64,000 bases of DNA from an uncultured Spirochaetales bacterium (lineage in GTDB: Bacteria > Spirochaetota > Spirochaetia > Sphaerochaetales > Sphaerochaetaceae). Where the stretch lies: assembly GCA_949283305.1 (NCBI GenBank), contig CASDRU010000010.1:240162-304161 (forward strand), read 5' to 3'. Under the pieces are notes generated by a model. It was not told where the DNA came from, did no database searches, and saw only the letters and a list, made by a program, of their open reading frames with translations. Positions 1 through 9,339 of this stretch are shown here, piece by piece. Both the position numbers and the translations under genes were made by a program. Numbering within the stretch: position 1 is the first letter of the stretch; every line of letters starts with the position of its first letter.

Positions 1-391
1 GGGACTCAAGCTCCCTGACTGCAGCAATATTGTGGACAGCAAGCTGTGTTGATGCATGAAGAGAAAGGTTCCTGAATTCTCTTTTTATGATGTTTATTAT
101 CCCGAGATCCTGCACTATGATGCCATCAGGAGGGCAGGAAGAGAGAAAGATCAGCATTTTATAAACTTCCTCAAGCGCATCATCAGAGACAAGAGTGTTT
201 ATTGTGACATATATCTTCTTTCCCCTTTCTCTTGCATAGCGCCTGATTTTCAGATAGTCGCTTTCTGAGAAATTCACAGCCCCTTTACGTGCAGAGAATG
301 ATTTCAAGCCGAAATAAACTGCCTCGGCTCCTTCTCTGAAGGCCACAAGTGCATTTTCAAGACTTCCTGCAGGCAACGCTAATTCCATCAT
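1..391 (-). CDS. Peptidase U32 family protein (partial, N-terminal 130 residues)
   Basis: The reading frame runs off the left edge, so only the first 130 residues are visible. It begins MMELALPAGSLENALVAF and continues with EAVYFGLKSFSAR, which is the start of the U32 fold: a TIM-barrel-like domain opening with an LAPAG-type motif and a YFG-x-FSAR segment. U32 proteins are annotated as collagenase-like peptidases, but several members act in rRNA or tRNA hydroxylation, so the substrate is open. The ATG at 391 has no Shine-Dalgarno. Instead an extended -10 (TGC TATGAT) ends 6 bases upstream, which suggests a leaderless mRNA. ATG at 388 is an alternative. The gene is divergent from pckG. Confidence 0.85.
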   Translation of the reverse strand, partial: MMELALPAGSLENALVAFREGAEAVYFGLKSFSARKGAVNFSESDYLKIRRYARERGKKIYVTINTLVSDDALEEVYKMLIFLSSCPPDGIIVQDLGIINIIKREFRNLSLHASTQLAVHNIAAVRELES

Positions 392-518
392 GGGAAAATC
401 ATAGCAGAAGAAAAGCTGAGTGTGTACAAAAATATAATATTGCCTTAAGGGCAAAGATGGATTAATCTTATCTTGATTGATAAAACGGTAAATTTTTATC
501 TGTATAGGAGAAATATCA
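392..518. promoter_or_regulatory. Divergent intergenic region between the U32 gene and pckG
   Basis: On the + strand there is a TATAAT at 433-438 and a small inverted repeat TTGCC-TTAAG-GGCAA at 440-454, just downstream and in an operator-like position. A second possible promoter has TTGATT at about 473 with a 17-base spacer. The Shine-Dalgarno AGGAG lies at 506-510 before the pckG ATG at 519. No other gene is visible in these 127 bases. Confidence 0.4.
398..426 (-). promoter_or_regulatory. Promoter of the U32 gene, leaderless type
   Basis: On the minus strand there is TACACA (426-421), a 17-base spacer, then TATGAT (403-398) preceded by TGC as an extended -10. The ATG follows 6 bases later at 391. 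Prediction by eye. Confidence 0.45.
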
Positions 519-2339
519 ATGACAGTAAATGATTTGAAGCACAAGAAGCTCGTAGCCTGGATTGAAGAGATCAAGGCACTCTGCGAGCCTGATGATGTTG
601 TGGTTGCTGACGGATCAAAGGAGCAGTATGATGCTCTGATCAACGAATGTGTTGATTCAGGCCTTGCTATCCGCCTTAATCAGGAGAAGAAGCCAGGATG
701 TGTTCTTTTCCACTCAGATCCTTCTGACGTAGCACGTGTTGAGAAGAGAACATTCATCGCATCTGAGAAGGAAGAGGATGCAGGTCCTACAAATAACTGG
801 ATTGACCCTGTTGAGCTCAAGAGCACACTCAAGGGCCTTTATAAGGGCTGTATGCATGGAAGGACAATGTATGTAATTCCTTTCTCAATGGGTCCTCTTG
901 GTTCTCCGATTTCCAAAATCGGTGTAGAGATCACAGACAGCGCATATGTTGTATGCAACATGATGATTATGACAAGAGTCGGCGTGAAGGTCCTTGATCT
1001 TCTCGGAGAGGATGGATATTACGTGCCATGTCTGCATTCAGTCGGAAAGCCTCTTGAGAACGGAGAGACAGACGGCGGCAAGTGGCCATGCGCACCGATG
1101 GAGCACAAGTACATCTCACAGTTCCCGGAGACAAGGGAAATCTGGTCATACGGTTCAGGCTACGGCGGAAACGCACTGCTTGGAAAAAAGTGTATGGCTC
1201 TCAGAATTGCAAGCGTGCTTGCACGTGATGAAGGCTGGCTCGCAGAGCACATGCTTATTCTGAAGATAACAAATCCGGAAGGAAAGTCTAAGTATGTCAC
1301 AGGCGCGTTCCCATCAGCATGCGGCAAGACAAACCTTGCAATGCTCATTCCTACAATTCCTGGCTGGAAAGTCGAGACAATCGGAGATGACATTGCATGG
1401 ATGAAGCCTGGCAAGGACGGAAGGCTTTATGCAATCAATCCAGAGGCAGGATTCTTCGGTGTTGCACCTGGAACAAGCAAGAGCAGCAACTACAATGCAC
1501 TTGCAGCAGCAAGCAAGAACACAATCTTCACTAACGTCGCACTTACAGAAGACAAGGACGTATGGTGGGAAGGAATCGGATATGATGCTCCTGGAAAGCT
1601 CATCGACTGGAACGGAAATGAGTGGATTCAGGACAAGAACAACAAGGATCAGAAGCCGGCTGCACATCCGAATTCAAGATTCACAGCACCTGCAAACCAG
1701 TGCCCGTGTATCGCACCGGAGTGGGAGGATCCGCAGGGCGTACCAATTTCTGCTATCCTCTTTGGTGGAAGAAGACCTTCTACAATTCCTCTTGTACACA
1801 TGGCGAGAAACTGGAACCACGGTGTATTCCTCGGCTCTATTGTAGGAAGTGAGGTTACAGCAGCAACACTTGATGTCAAGGCTGGAACAATCAGAAGAGA
1901 CCCGTTTGCAATGCTTCCGTTCTGCGGATACAACATGGGTGACTACTTCCAGCACTGGATTGACATGGGCAAGGACGATCAGGAGCAGAAGAACCTGCCG
2001 AAGATCTTCTATGTCAACTGGTTCAGAAAGAAGGACGGCAAGTTCGTATGGCCGGGATATGGTGACAACAGCCGCGTCCTCAAGTGGATCTTCGAGTGCT
2101 GTGACGGTGTTGCAAAGACTGTTGACACTCCAATTGGCATCATGCCGACAATCGATGCAATCGATCGCCCAGAGGGTGTGACAGAAGAGGATATGAAAGA
2201 ACTTCTTACTGTTGACAAAGCAGGATGGCTTAAGGAAGTTGAGGACATCAGGACCAATCACTATCCGAAGTTCGGCAAGCATCTTCCGAAAGAACTTGCA
2301 GCTATGCTCGACACTCTCGAGGAAGCTCTCAGAAAGTAA
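519..2339 (+). CDS. pckG: Phosphoenolpyruvate carboxykinase (GTP)
   Basis: This cytosolic enzyme interconverts oxaloacetate + GTP and PEP + CO2 + GDP. The 606 residues match the usual length of the GTP-dependent family. Visible motifs are the substrate-binding [11 protein letters not shown] (71-81), YGSGYGGN (211-218), the P-loop SACGKTN with its reactive cysteine (266-272), kinase motif 2 DDIAW (290-294) and [12 protein letters not shown] around 417-428. The start has an AGGAG 8 bases upstream. It is monocistronic, with a strong terminator just after the stop. With oadGAB and malic enzyme in the same window it suggests active C4-acid metabolism; in anaerobes this enzyme often runs in the carboxylating direction (inference). 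Codon use is even and strong, as in a highly expressed gene. Confidence 0.97.
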   Translation: MTVNDLKHKKLVAWIEEIKALCEPDDVVVADGSKEQYDALINECVDSGLAIRLNQEKKPGCVLFHSDPSDVARVEKRTFIASEKEEDAGPTNNWIDPVELKSTLKGLYKGCMHGRTMYVIPFSMGPLGSPISKIGVEITDSAYVVCNMMIMTRVGVKVLDLLGEDGYYVPCLHSVGKPLENGETDGGKWPCAPMEHKYISQFPETREIWSYGSGYGGNALLGKKCMALRIASVLARDEGWLAEHMLILKITNPEGKSKYVTGAFPSACGKTNLAMLIPTIPGWKVETIGDDIAWMKPGKDGRLYAINPEAGFFGVAPGTSKSSNYNALAAASKNTIFTNVALTEDKDVWWEGIGYDAPGKLIDWNGNEWIQDKNNKDQKPAAHPNSRFTAPANQCPCIAPEWEDPQGVPISAILFGGRRPSTIPLVHMARNWNHGVFLGSIVGSEVTAATLDVKAGTIRRDPFAMLPFCGYNMGDYFQHWIDMGKDDQEQKNLPKIFYVNWFRKKDGKFVWPGYGDNSRVLKWIFECCDGVAKTVDTPIGIMPTIDAIDRPEGVTEEDMKELLTVDKAGWLKEVEDIRTNHYPKFGKHLPKELAAMLDTLEEALRK

Positions 2340-2357
2340 TTCTGGAAGAAATAACAG

Positions 2358-2388
2358 AAGAGGAGCCTTAAAAAGCTCCTCTTTTTTG
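2358..2388 (+). terminator. Rho-independent terminator after pckG
   Basis: AAGAGGAGC (2358-2366) pairs with GCTCCTCTT (2375-2383) around an 8-base loop and runs into a T tract at 2382-2387. Confidence 0.9.
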
Positions 2389-2401
2389 TTAATATATTCT
2401 T

Positions 2402-3277
2402 ATGAGTCAGACAGAGAGAGTCTTCTATATTCTTGATCTTCTTCTTGAAAAAGGATTCTTCACAAGGAAGGAGGTCGCAGAACATTTCAGCGTTTCTATA
2501 AAGCAGGTATACAGGGATAAGGAATATCTTATGACCAGATGCCCTCTCGGATTCGGTAATCTCGATATCGTATATGACAGGAAAAGGAATGTGTTGACTG
2601 TCACTGAAGAGTCGAGAAGAAGGCTTGAGAAGTGGGCAGTTGAAAAGGCCCTTGATGCTGTTAAGAGCGGAGAGAAAGGGAATCTGCCGGAGGCGGTGCT
2701 GCGGCAGAGCAGGCTTATTTTGTATAAAAGCTATGCGCGTGAGCCTTTCTCTTCCTCTGTGTATTATACAATACTTTCTGCAATTGAGAGAAAGAAGAAA
2801 GTCAGGATGGTCTATAAAAAAAGGGAGAGCGTATCTGAGCCTTTGAGGATCATAAATTACGGTGAGATATATTATTTTGTATCTTACTGTTCTGACGGAA
2901 AAATAAGGACATACAAGATGTCGAAAGTTGAGAAGGCTGAAATAACAGGCCTTGATGCCTCTTTCTCTGATGTGAAAAGACTGGAAAGGCTTTATTCTTC
3001 CTATGGAATATATCTTTCAGACAGAGAGGAAAGAGAATATGTCATCCGCTTCAGATCCTGGGCGGCAGATGCTGTTGTTTCCCAGATATGGAAGGAAGAT
3101 CAGATTTTGCAGAGGCTGCCTGACGGGTCAGTGGTGCTGAAAATAAGAGTAGCCGATGACACGGAGCTTTTATCAAGGATTCTGTTTTACGGAGAGGATG
3201 CGGATGTGATAGCACCGGATGATTTTAAAGAGCGCTATATAGAAAAGTGCCGCCTGATGGCTCAGAGGTATGACTGA
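2402..3277 (+). CDS. WYL-domain transcriptional regulator
   Basis: 291 residues. The N-terminal 60 or so form a DeoR-type winged helix (TERVFYILDLLLEKGFFTRK, then EVAEHFSVSIKQVYRDKEYL). The middle and C-terminal part has WYL-domain character, with the IERKKKVRMVYKKRES strand pair and the INYGEIYYFVSYCSDGKIRTYKMSK core that gives the family its name. WYL regulators typically sense a ligand, often nucleic acid or nucleotide, through this domain. It overlaps the next gene by one base (TGATG), so the two are translationally coupled, and the partner being an exonuclease fits a DNA/RNA-related role (inference). No Shine-Dalgarno is visible; a TAATAT lies 6 bases before the ATG. Confidence 0.85.
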   Translation: MSQTERVFYILDLLLEKGFFTRKEVAEHFSVSIKQVYRDKEYLMTRCPLGFGNLDIVYDRKRNVLTVTEESRRRLEKWAVEKALDAVKSGEKGNLPEAVLRQSRLILYKSYAREPFSSSVYYTILSAIERKKKVRMVYKKRESVSEPLRIINYGEIYYFVSYCSDGKIRTYKMSKVEKAEITGLDASFSDVKRLERLYSSYGIYLSDREEREYVIRFRSWAADAVVSQIWKEDQILQRLPDGSVVLKIRVADDTELLSRILFYGEDADVIAPDDFKERYIEKCRLMAQRYD

Positions 3278-4164
3278 TGGATTACACGACAATATATACT
3301 GATGAAGATCTCATAATGCTTGCTGAAAGCCTTGAAAAAAGAGGAAAGAGCATTGCTGTGGATTTCGAAGAGGAATGCAATCTTCATGTCTACGGGGAGC
3401 ATATTTCAATAATACAGGTGTTTGACGGCGAGAGATTCTACATAATCGACATGCTTTCTGGAAAAGTGGGAAAAAAGGGACTTGAGCGTTTCTTTTCATC
3501 TTCCATCGAAAAAATCTGGTTTGAATGCCATTCGGATCTGAGAATTCTCTATAACAAATATGCAGTCAAGGCAGAGCATGTATATGATCTGCGCGTCCTT
3601 GCTAAGGCTCTTGGAAACATACATTCGCTTTCAGATGTCAAAAGCCAGTTCCTTGGAAGAGAAATAGAGCAGGGCAAGAAGAAAAACCAGATGCAGAACT
3701 GGATGAAACGTCCATTGACCAACAGCATGATAGACTATGCGCTGTCAGATGTTAAGGATCTCTTTGCCCTCAGAGCCCGTCTTGATGAGCTTGTTGATGA
3801 GAAGAAGAAAAGGAAGCAGGTAGAGGATGCTATGAAGAGTGTTGCCAGGATAAAGGAACAGGTGCCATCCTGGATGAAGATATGCAACATAAGAATGCTC
3901 AGCAGAAACGAAAAGATATATCTTAAGAATTTCTTCTATGCCCGCGAGAGGGTTGCTGAGCGCTTCAATACTCCAGCTGTGAATGTGCTTGAGAAGAAAG
4001 AGATAATAAGGCTTGCCAAAAAGGAAATAAAGAATGAGGGCATTTTGGAAGCAGAGCTTTCATCTGCCCCTCAACGCTACAGGAAATTCCTGATTGAGGA
4101 GGAGAAGAGAGCGCTCAGAAAAAGTCTTGATGAGATTGAAAGGTGTCAGCAAGAAGCGCGGTGA
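3277..4164 (+). CDS. Ribonuclease D-like 3'-5' exonuclease
   Basis: 295 residues. The N-terminal half is a DEDDy exonuclease domain: Exo I AVDFEEE (D29, E31), Exo II ECHSDLRIL (D87) and Exo III YALSD (Y154, D158). The C-terminal 120 residues are helical and occupy the place of the HRDC domains of RNase D, but are shorter and divergent. Expected activity is 3' trimming of structured RNA such as tRNA precursors. It starts within the stop codon of the WYL gene and its 3' end overlaps the convergent M20 peptidase gene by 50 bases, a relatively long antisense overlap. Confidence 0.85.
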   Translation: MDYTTIYTDEDLIMLAESLEKRGKSIAVDFEEECNLHVYGEHISIIQVFDGERFYIIDMLSGKVGKKGLERFFSSSIEKIWFECHSDLRILYNKYAVKAEHVYDLRVLAKALGNIHSLSDVKSQFLGREIEQGKKKNQMQNWMKRPLTNSMIDYALSDVKDLFALRARLDELVDEKKKRKQVEDAMKSVARIKEQVPSWMKICNIRMLSRNEKIYLKNFFYARERVAERFNTPAVNVLEKKEIIRLAKKEIKNEGILEAELSSAPQRYRKFLIEEEKRALRKSLDEIERCQQEAR

Positions 4165-5173
4165 TCTCATACAGCTTCTCAAGCTCAGTTTTACTCATCC
4201 TCTCGTTTTCTGAGTGAGCATTCTCATAGCCTGTAGTCATATTGACAGCCCGGTATCCCATGGCGCGGAATATGTTCACATCGCTTCCTCCGAGCGTGGG
4301 TATCAGCTGGGCATCAGCATTTGCCATCCTTATGAATCTTATTTCCCTGCTGTCCTCATTAATGAAATACGGCCTGTAATGGTGGAACACATCAACTTCT
4401 GCATCTGTGTTTATCTTAAGAGCAAGATTAATAAGCCTTTTCTCATGGAAAGAGAGCATGTTCTCATCAAGGCTCCTTATCTCAAGAGCAAGGTGTGCGC
4501 AATCTGGTACTATGTTGGTGCTTTTCCCGCCATCTATTATTGCACAGTTCACGGTGCTCCCATCTGCCTGTCTTCCGTTTTCCGCTCTGATTACAAATCG
4601 AGAGAGCATAAGTACAGCATTATCTCCCTTTTCAATCTCAAATCCGGCGTGAGCGCTTTTGCCTCTGAATCTTATGTCCATCTGGGTTTTTCCGGGAGCA
4701 CTCTGGATTATGTCCCCGCATTTGCCGCTTGCATCACTTGCAATTATAAGAGCTATATCAAAGCTCTTGAGGAGATTTCTGCCCATCATCCTTGCACCCT
4801 CAAGCGCTTTTTCTTCTCCTACTGTGAAAAGGAATATGACATGTTCCTCTTTTTTCTCTGCCGCTTTCATGAATGCGGCAACTGCCGCCTTGTCATCTGC
4901 TCCCAGCGCGCACCTTCTGTCTGTCATGAAGAATTCGTCTGTTTCAATCAGGTTCACTTTTTCTGCAAGGGGGACTGTATCAAGATGAGCAGACAGGCAT
5001 AGCTTCTTTTCGTTTCTGCTCAGATAAAAGAGCATGTTTCCCTTCTCATCCTCATCTTTTTTGTAGCCAAGAGAGAAAAAGAAAGAGCAGATGTGCTTTT
5101 TTATTTCCGTTTCTCTGCCAGATACGGACGGAATAGATACCAGGTTTCTGAAAATGGAGAACAGATTCATCAC
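4115..5173 (-). CDS. M20-family metallopeptidase, peptidase T-like
   Basis: 352 residues with the two-zinc M20 pattern: SAHLDTVP (H63, D65), GADDKAAVAA (D93), the catalytic TVGEEKALEGA (E120/E121) and ASDASG (D147). A C-terminal HSENERMSKTEL supplies the last metal histidine. The inserted dimerisation domain lies between, starting near GKTQMDIRFRGKSAHAG. The closest recognisable group is the PepT-like tripeptidase family, so cytosolic cleavage of small peptides is likely. Its ATG overlaps the stop of the upstream molybdenum hydroxylase (ATGA, 5170-5173), so it is the last gene of a four-gene leftward operon. Confidence 0.85.
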   Translation of the reverse strand: MMNLFSIFRNLVSIPSVSGRETEIKKHICSFFFSLGYKKDEDEKGNMLFYLSRNEKKLCLSAHLDTVPLAEKVNLIETDEFFMTDRRCALGADDKAAVAAFMKAAEKKEEHVIFLFTVGEEKALEGARMMGRNLLKSFDIALIIASDASGKCGDIIQSAPGKTQMDIRFRGKSAHAGFEIEKGDNAVLMLSRFVIRAENGRQADGSTVNCAIIDGGKSTNIVPDCAHLALEIRSLDENMLSFHEKRLINLALKINTDAEVDVFHHYRPYFINEDSREIRFIRMANADAQLIPTLGGSDVNIFRAMGYRAVNMTTGYENAHSENERMSKTELEKLYEITALLADTFQSHQDFF

Positions 5174-7725
5174 TTCTTCCTGCTGTATGGAGTGTTTGCA
5201 AGAGGAAGGGAGTACTCAGGCTTTCCTGTATACATATAGTAGGCATTTCTTATCGCAGGCGCTGTCGGAATGGCAGAGAGTTCTCCGATTCCTTTTGCTC
5301 CATAGCTGGTTTTCATTTTTTCATCCGGCTCTACGAAGATGCTCTGGATTTCTGGAATGTCTGTGCTCCTGAGTAGTCCAAGAGTGCCAAGCTTGCTTTT
5401 TACTCTTCCTTTTTCAGTTATGAAGTTCTCTGTAAGGGCATAACCCATGCCTGTGACAACACCGCCTTCCATCTGAGCCTCGATTGCTGTGAGATTTATG
5501 ACAGTTCCAGCATCCGATGCAGATATTATATTCTTTATTCTTCCCTCATCATCCAAAATGGCAAGCTGAGCGCTGTAGGAGTAGGCAAGATGGCTTACAG
5601 GATGCTCTTTTTCTGTATTGAGGCTGTCTGTTGGTGGACTGAATTCAGCTTTGTAGCTTTCACCCTCAAGTCTTTCAAGTCCGTACTTATCTAGATCCTT
5701 TTTCATCTTAATGGCAGCAAGGCGTACAGCCTCGCCTGTGAATGCTGTCTGACGGCTTGCTGTGCTTGTCCCGCTGTCAGGCGTTCTGTCTGTATCCGGC
5801 TCTTCAACGATAAAATGAGATGCATCAAGTTCAAGTGCGGCAGAGGCAATCTGCAGACATACAGTCTTTACTCCCTGTCCCATGCATGCGGCGCTTGTCC
5901 TTATGTGTACCTTGCCGCCCTCCACAGAGAGGATCGCCCGTCCGGAATCCTTTACTCCCATCCCGATTCCAGCATTCTTCATACCCATCGCGATGCCCTT
6001 GTATTTTGCCTTGTAATATTCATCTTTAAGGGCTTCAAGGCATTTGTATGCAGCTGTGTCAGGAGTCGCAATCTGACCGGAAGGAAGAGCCTGACCGCTT
6101 CTTATGACATTTATCTCCCTGATTGTAAATGGATCTATTGAAAGCATCTTCGCAGCCTCATCAAGTGCCGCCTCGATGGCAAAGCATGACTGGGTGACTC
6201 CAAAGCCGCGGAAAGCTCCATTTGGAGGATTGTTCGTGTAGTATGCGATGCCTACAACCGAAAGGTTCTGGAAATTATATGGACCGCCTGCATGGGTGCA
6301 TGCCCTTTGCAATACAGGCCCTCCAAGGGAGGCATATGCTCCTGTATCTGTAAGAATGTCTTCTTTCAGTGCAAGGATTTTGCCATCATCGTCAAATGCA
6401 AGAGTAAGGTCTATCGACATAGGATGGCGCTTTGGATGAACGGCAAGGCTCTCATTTCTTGAGAGCTTTATCTTCACAGGTTGCTTGAGAATGTATGCAG
6501 AAAGGGCTGCATGGTGCTGCACTGACATATCTTCCTTTCCGCCAAATCCTCCTCCTACAAGAGCGCTTTTCACATGTACCTTCTCTGGAGGAAGACGAAG
6601 CATCCTTGCACATTCCCTCTGGTCATCATAGATGCTCTGTCCTCCTGTTATGAGATTCACACCTCCATCCTCATGCGGCCATGCAATTGCACATTCAGTC
6701 TCCATGAATGCATGCTCTGTGACAGGAGTCTCAAAATGTCTTTCTATGACATGAGGAGCACTTTTTATCACGCTATCGGCATCACCTTTTATTATGTACT
6801 CTCTTTTGTACATGTTGCTTTGGCCCCAGTAGTGGACTTTTATCTCATCTTTCCTGGCATCCTCAATTGTGTATACGCCCTCAAGCTCTTCTGCTTCAAT
6901 CTTCACAAGTGCCTTTATCTCTTCAAGGCTTTCCTTCCTCTTTGACACTGCAATGACAAGAGCATCTCCTATATAAGAGGTTATGTCTCCCTCTCCAAAG
7001 AGAACCGGCCAGTCAAGTGAAAGATGTCCATGCATGTTGAAAGGAACATCTTCCTTTCTTATTATGCGGACACAATCAGGATGCTTTTCAGCTTCCTCTG
7101 TGTCTATTCTCACGATTTTCGCCCTAGGATAGGGAGAGCGGACTGCTGATGCATAGAGCATTCCCGGAAGGACTATGTCATCAGTATAAAGCCCTTCTCC
7201 GAGAGCTTTTGCTTCTGCATCTATCCTTATCATGCGGGAACCAAGAGAAGCATCATCGTCTTTTGCCAGAGGAAGATTTTCTCTGAAAATGCGGGATGCA
7301 AGCAAAATAGCCTTTATGATTTTCACATAGCCTGTACAGCGGCATAGATTTCCCCTTATTGCTTTCTTAACATCATCTTCTGAAGGATCTGCATTTGAGT
7401 CGATGAGGGCCTTTGCACTCATGATCATGCCGGGTATGCAGTATCCGCACTGGACAGCACCTGCTTTTGCAAATGCATATGAGTAGACCTGCTTTTCCCT
7501 TTCCGAGAGCCCCTCAATTGTCGTAATGCTCTTTCCCTCAAGACGGGACAGTTTGAACACGCATGCCTTCTGGGCCTTGCCATCAATGATTACGGTACAT
7601 GTTCCGCACGCACCCTCGCTGCAGCCGTCCTTTGTACCAGTCAGGCGAAGATCATCTCGCAGGAATGAAAGAAGGGTTTTATCCTCCTTAATCTCATATT
7701 CTATACCGTTTATTCTTACAGCCAT
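5170..7725 (-). CDS. Molybdenum hydroxylase, Se-dependent xanthine dehydrogenase-like fusion
   Basis: 851 residues. Residues 1-80 are a plant-type [2Fe-2S] domain (C35, C40, C43, C55), 85-140 the second helical [2Fe-2S] domain (C93, C96, C128, C130), and about 165-851 the molybdopterin-binding large subunit. Visible motifs are GGQSIYDDQ, VGGGFGGKED, AFRGFGV and the catalytic glutamate in GIGELSA (E815). The FAD domain of classical xanthine dehydrogenase is absent. This two-part architecture of about 850 residues is that of the selenium-dependent xanthine dehydrogenase family of clostridia, in which a labile selenium sits on the molybdenum centre. The expected reaction is hydroxylation of purines such as hypoxanthine or xanthine. 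It lies 8 bases after the dCMP deaminase stop and overlaps the M20 gene. No cofactor-maturation gene is visible here. Confidence 0.88.
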   Translation of the reverse strand: MAVRINGIEYEIKEDKTLLSFLRDDLRLTGTKDGCSEGACGTCTVIIDGKAQKACVFKLSRLEGKSITTIEGLSEREKQVYSYAFAKAGAVQCGYCIPGMIMSAKALIDSNADPSEDDVKKAIRGNLCRCTGYVKIIKAILLASRIFRENLPLAKDDDASLGSRMIRIDAEAKALGEGLYTDDIVLPGMLYASAVRSPYPRAKIVRIDTEEAEKHPDCVRIIRKEDVPFNMHGHLSLDWPVLFGEGDITSYIGDALVIAVSKRKESLEEIKALVKIEAEELEGVYTIEDARKDEIKVHYWGQSNMYKREYIIKGDADSVIKSAPHVIERHFETPVTEHAFMETECAIAWPHEDGGVNLITGGQSIYDDQRECARMLRLPPEKVHVKSALVGGGFGGKEDMSVQHHAALSAYILKQPVKIKLSRNESLAVHPKRHPMSIDLTLAFDDDGKILALKEDILTDTGAYASLGGPVLQRACTHAGGPYNFQNLSVVGIAYYTNNPPNGAFRGFGVTQSCFAIEAALDEAAKMLSIDPFTIREINVIRSGQALPSGQIATPDTAAYKCLEALKDEYYKAKYKGIAMGMKNAGIGMGVKDSGRAILSVEGGKVHIRTSAACMGQGVKTVCLQIASAALELDASHFIVEEPDTDRTPDSGTSTASRQTAFTGEAVRLAAIKMKKDLDKYGLERLEGESYKAEFSPPTDSLNTEKEHPVSHLAYSYSAQLAILDDEGRIKNIISASDAGTVINLTAIEAQMEGGVVTGMGYALTENFITEKGRVKSKLGTLGLLRSTDIPEIQSIFVEPDEKMKTSYGAKGIGELSAIPTAPAIRNAYYMYTGKPEYSLPLANTPYSRKK

Positions 7726-7733
7726 AAAATTCC

Positions 7734-8219
7734 TTATTTGAGGGAAATCAGGATTTCCTTTTCTGAATCAAGATGTTCGAATTCAACACCTGCAGAGGAA
7801 AGCATTCTCTTTGATGCCTTGGTCTGCTCGCTGTCGCTGTATTTGTCAGAAAGATAGATTACTTTCTTTATCCCGCTCTGTATTATTGCCTTTGCACATT
7901 CATTGCAAGGAAAGAGAGCGACATAAAGAGTTGCGCCTTTGAGGGAGGGAGAAGGGGAGTTGAGGATAGCATTAAGCTCAGCATGGCATACATACGGGTA
8001 TTTGTTGTCCTCCCATTTTTCTGCGCTTCTTTCCCATGGGAATTCGTCATCTGAGCATCCGGTTGGGAATCCGTTATATCCGACGCCGACAATCTTTTTA
8101 TCCGGGCTTACGATGCATGCTCCGACCTGTGTATTCGGATCCTTGCTTCTCTTGCTTGAAAGCACAGCAATCCCCATGAAATATTCATCCCATGAAATAT
8201 AATCATCACGCTTAGCCAT
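7734..8219 (-). CDS. Deoxycytidylate deaminase family protein
   Basis: 161 residues from the chosen start. It has the zinc-dependent cytidine/dCMP deaminase motifs HAE (H79, E81) and PCNEC (C105, C108), with the [22 protein letters not shown] core of the dCMP deaminase/ComEB group. The predicted reaction is dCMP to dUMP, feeding thymidylate synthesis; thyX lies elsewhere in the window. An upstream in-frame ATG at 8237 exists, but the ATG at 8219 has AAGGTGG about 6 bases upstream and overlaps the preceding hydrolase gene by 8 bases, so it is preferred. Confidence 0.9.
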   Translation of the reverse strand: MAKRDDYISWDEYFMGIAVLSSKRSKDPNTQVGACIVSPDKKIVGVGYNGFPTGCSDDEFPWERSAEKWEDNKYPYVCHAELNAILNSPSPSLKGATLYVALFPCNECAKAIIQSGIKKVIYLSDKYSDSEQTKASKRMLSSAGVEFEHLDSEKEILISLK

Positions 8220-9144
8220 TTTTATCCACCTTGTCAAAGAATCTCTCTATATATAAAGTGTACTTTGTTTTGACTGAATTGTACATTAAAAGAGAGTGAT
8301 GAGTGTGCCTGTAATTGTCCATCTTGGGTGAGTATGATTCTACATTTTCAGACCTGATCTCACTGAGTATTATACCCTGGTTCTTGAAAGGAACTGTCTT
8401 ATCTTCCATGTCATGTATGGAAATCAGGGGAACAGTTATTTTCCCAAGATTCCTTCTGATGTCCTTGAGGTTCCATATCAGGGAAATTGCCTGGGGAAGG
8501 AAGATCCCTCTGTATCCTGCCCACTCTTCATCTCCGTCTTCTCCATCCGGATTCCCGTCCATTATTTTTCCTCCTATAACGGGCTTGAAGAGAGCAACTG
8601 TACGTGCAATGTAAAATGAAGGATCCGTGATGATTCTGTCGCGGATGAAAGAATTGTATACCACAGGAGCTGATAGCACTGCCACTGCCTCCGGTGCAAG
8701 GGGAGAGGAAGAATATCTCTCGCATAGCTTCAGTGTCATAGCTCCTCCCATTGAGACTCCGATTATGAAAACCTTCTCATAGCTGAAGCGCAATGTGGTG
8801 TAATATTTGTCTATATAGCTGAACCACTGTGAGAAATTTGTCTTCTTGAAATCTTCAATTGAAGATCCGAATGTCGGGATAAGTGGTGCAAAGACATCAT
8901 AGCCTTTTTCCGAGAAATGCTTGCATGAGTATGCATACATGTTCGGAGCGGTGGGAAAGCCATGAATGAAGAGAATTGCCTTCTTGTTGCCGTTCTTATA
9001 TATGATGCTTCTGCACCGCTGAGAAAAACATTTGCTTTCATCTTCGGTAAGACTGGTGATGTTTCTGTCCCTGTAGAAGAGAAGGCAGACATTCCAGAGC
9101 ATGAAGAAGATGAGAACAGCCAGAATAATCAGAAAAAGCAGCAT
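8212..9144 (-). CDS. Membrane-anchored alpha/beta hydrolase (esterase/lysophospholipase-like)
   Basis: 310 residues. Residues 1-23 are a hydrophobic N-terminal anchor. The hydrolase domain shows the oxyanion-hole HGF (61-63), the nucleophile elbow GVSMGG (S131), a likely acid in HDMEDKTVP and the histidine in RHTHHSLL near residue 285. This is the carboxylesterase/monoacylglycerol lipase type. The substrate is unknown. It is the first gene of the leftward operon with dCMP deaminase, the molybdenum hydroxylase and the M20 peptidase, although no shared pathway is obvious. Confidence 0.8.
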   Translation of the reverse strand: MLLFLIILAVLIFFMLWNVCLLFYRDRNITSLTEDESKCFSQRCRSIIYKNGNKKAILFIHGFPTAPNMYAYSCKHFSEKGYDVFAPLIPTFGSSIEDFKKTNFSQWFSYIDKYYTTLRFSYEKVFIIGVSMGGAMTLKLCERYSSSPLAPEAVAVLSAPVVYNSFIRDRIITDPSFYIARTVALFKPVIGGKIMDGNPDGEDGDEEWAGYRGIFLPQAISLIWNLKDIRRNLGKITVPLISIHDMEDKTVPFKNQGIILSEIRSENVESYSPKMDNYRHTHHSLLMYNSVKTKYTLYIERFFDKVDKNG

Positions 9145-9170
9145 AGTGATATTCTACATCATAATCAAAG

Positions 9171-9200
9171 AAAAAAAAGAGTGGAGCATGATGTCCACTC
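9171..9200 (-). terminator. Terminator downstream of tRNA-Val
   Basis: On the minus strand GAGTGGA (9200-9194) and TCCACTC (9185-9179) form a stem followed by a long T tract (9178-9171), 8 bases beyond the tRNA 3' end. Confidence 0.9.
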
Positions 9201-9207
9201 TCATCTA

Positions 9208-9279
9208 TGGTCGCAGCCGGGATTGAACCGGCGACCCCTTCCGTGTGAAGGAAGTGCTCTCCCGCTGAGCTATGCGACC
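9208..9279 (-). tRNA. tRNA-Val (anticodon CAC)
   Basis: A full cloverleaf: acceptor GGTCGCA/TGCGACC, D arm GCTC/GAGC, anticodon stem CTTCC/GGAAG with loop TTCACAC (anticodon CAC), T arm GCCGG/CCGGC with TTCAATC loop, and discriminator A. The 3' CCA is not encoded. It lies just downstream of oadB on the same strand but has its own promoter inside the end of oadB. Confidence 0.97.
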
Positions 9280-9284
9280 TGTAA

Positions 9285-9304
9285 GCGGGAAGAATTCTTC
9301 CCGC
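9285..9304. repeat. Perfect 20-bp palindrome in the tRNA-Val leader
   Basis: GCGGGAAGAA is followed directly by its reverse complement TTCTTCCCGC. It sits between the oadB stop and the tRNA-Val 5' end. It is not followed by a T tract on the minus strand, so it is more likely an RNA-processing or regulatory site, or a weak oadB terminator. Confidence 0.7.
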
Positions 9305-9311
9305 ATATTTT

Positions 9312-9339
9312 ATTATACCAATGCCTGCATCATTGTCGG
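9312..9339 (-). promoter_or_regulatory. tRNA-Val promoter overlapping the 3' end of oadB
   Basis: CCGACA (9339-9334), a 16-base spacer, then TATAAT (9317-9312) preceded by TGG as an extended -10. The oadB stop codon lies inside the -10. Transcription would start about 8 bases upstream of the palindrome. Confidence 0.6.

Noticed and set aside
1674..2282. 202-codon frame on the minus strand opposite pckG
   Set aside because: It lies wholly inside the PEP carboxykinase gene, has no family motif or ribosome-binding site, and is explained by codon bias of the real gene.
4115..4164. 50-base convergent overlap taken as a possible misassembly
   Set aside because: Both the RNase D-like and M20 frames are intact with ordinary C-termini, so a real overlap is simpler.
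4214..5002. 262-codon frame on the plus strand opposite the M20 peptidase gene
   Set aside because: The M20 metal-binding motifs on the minus strand are complete; the plus frame reads as cysteine- and serine-rich shadow sequence.
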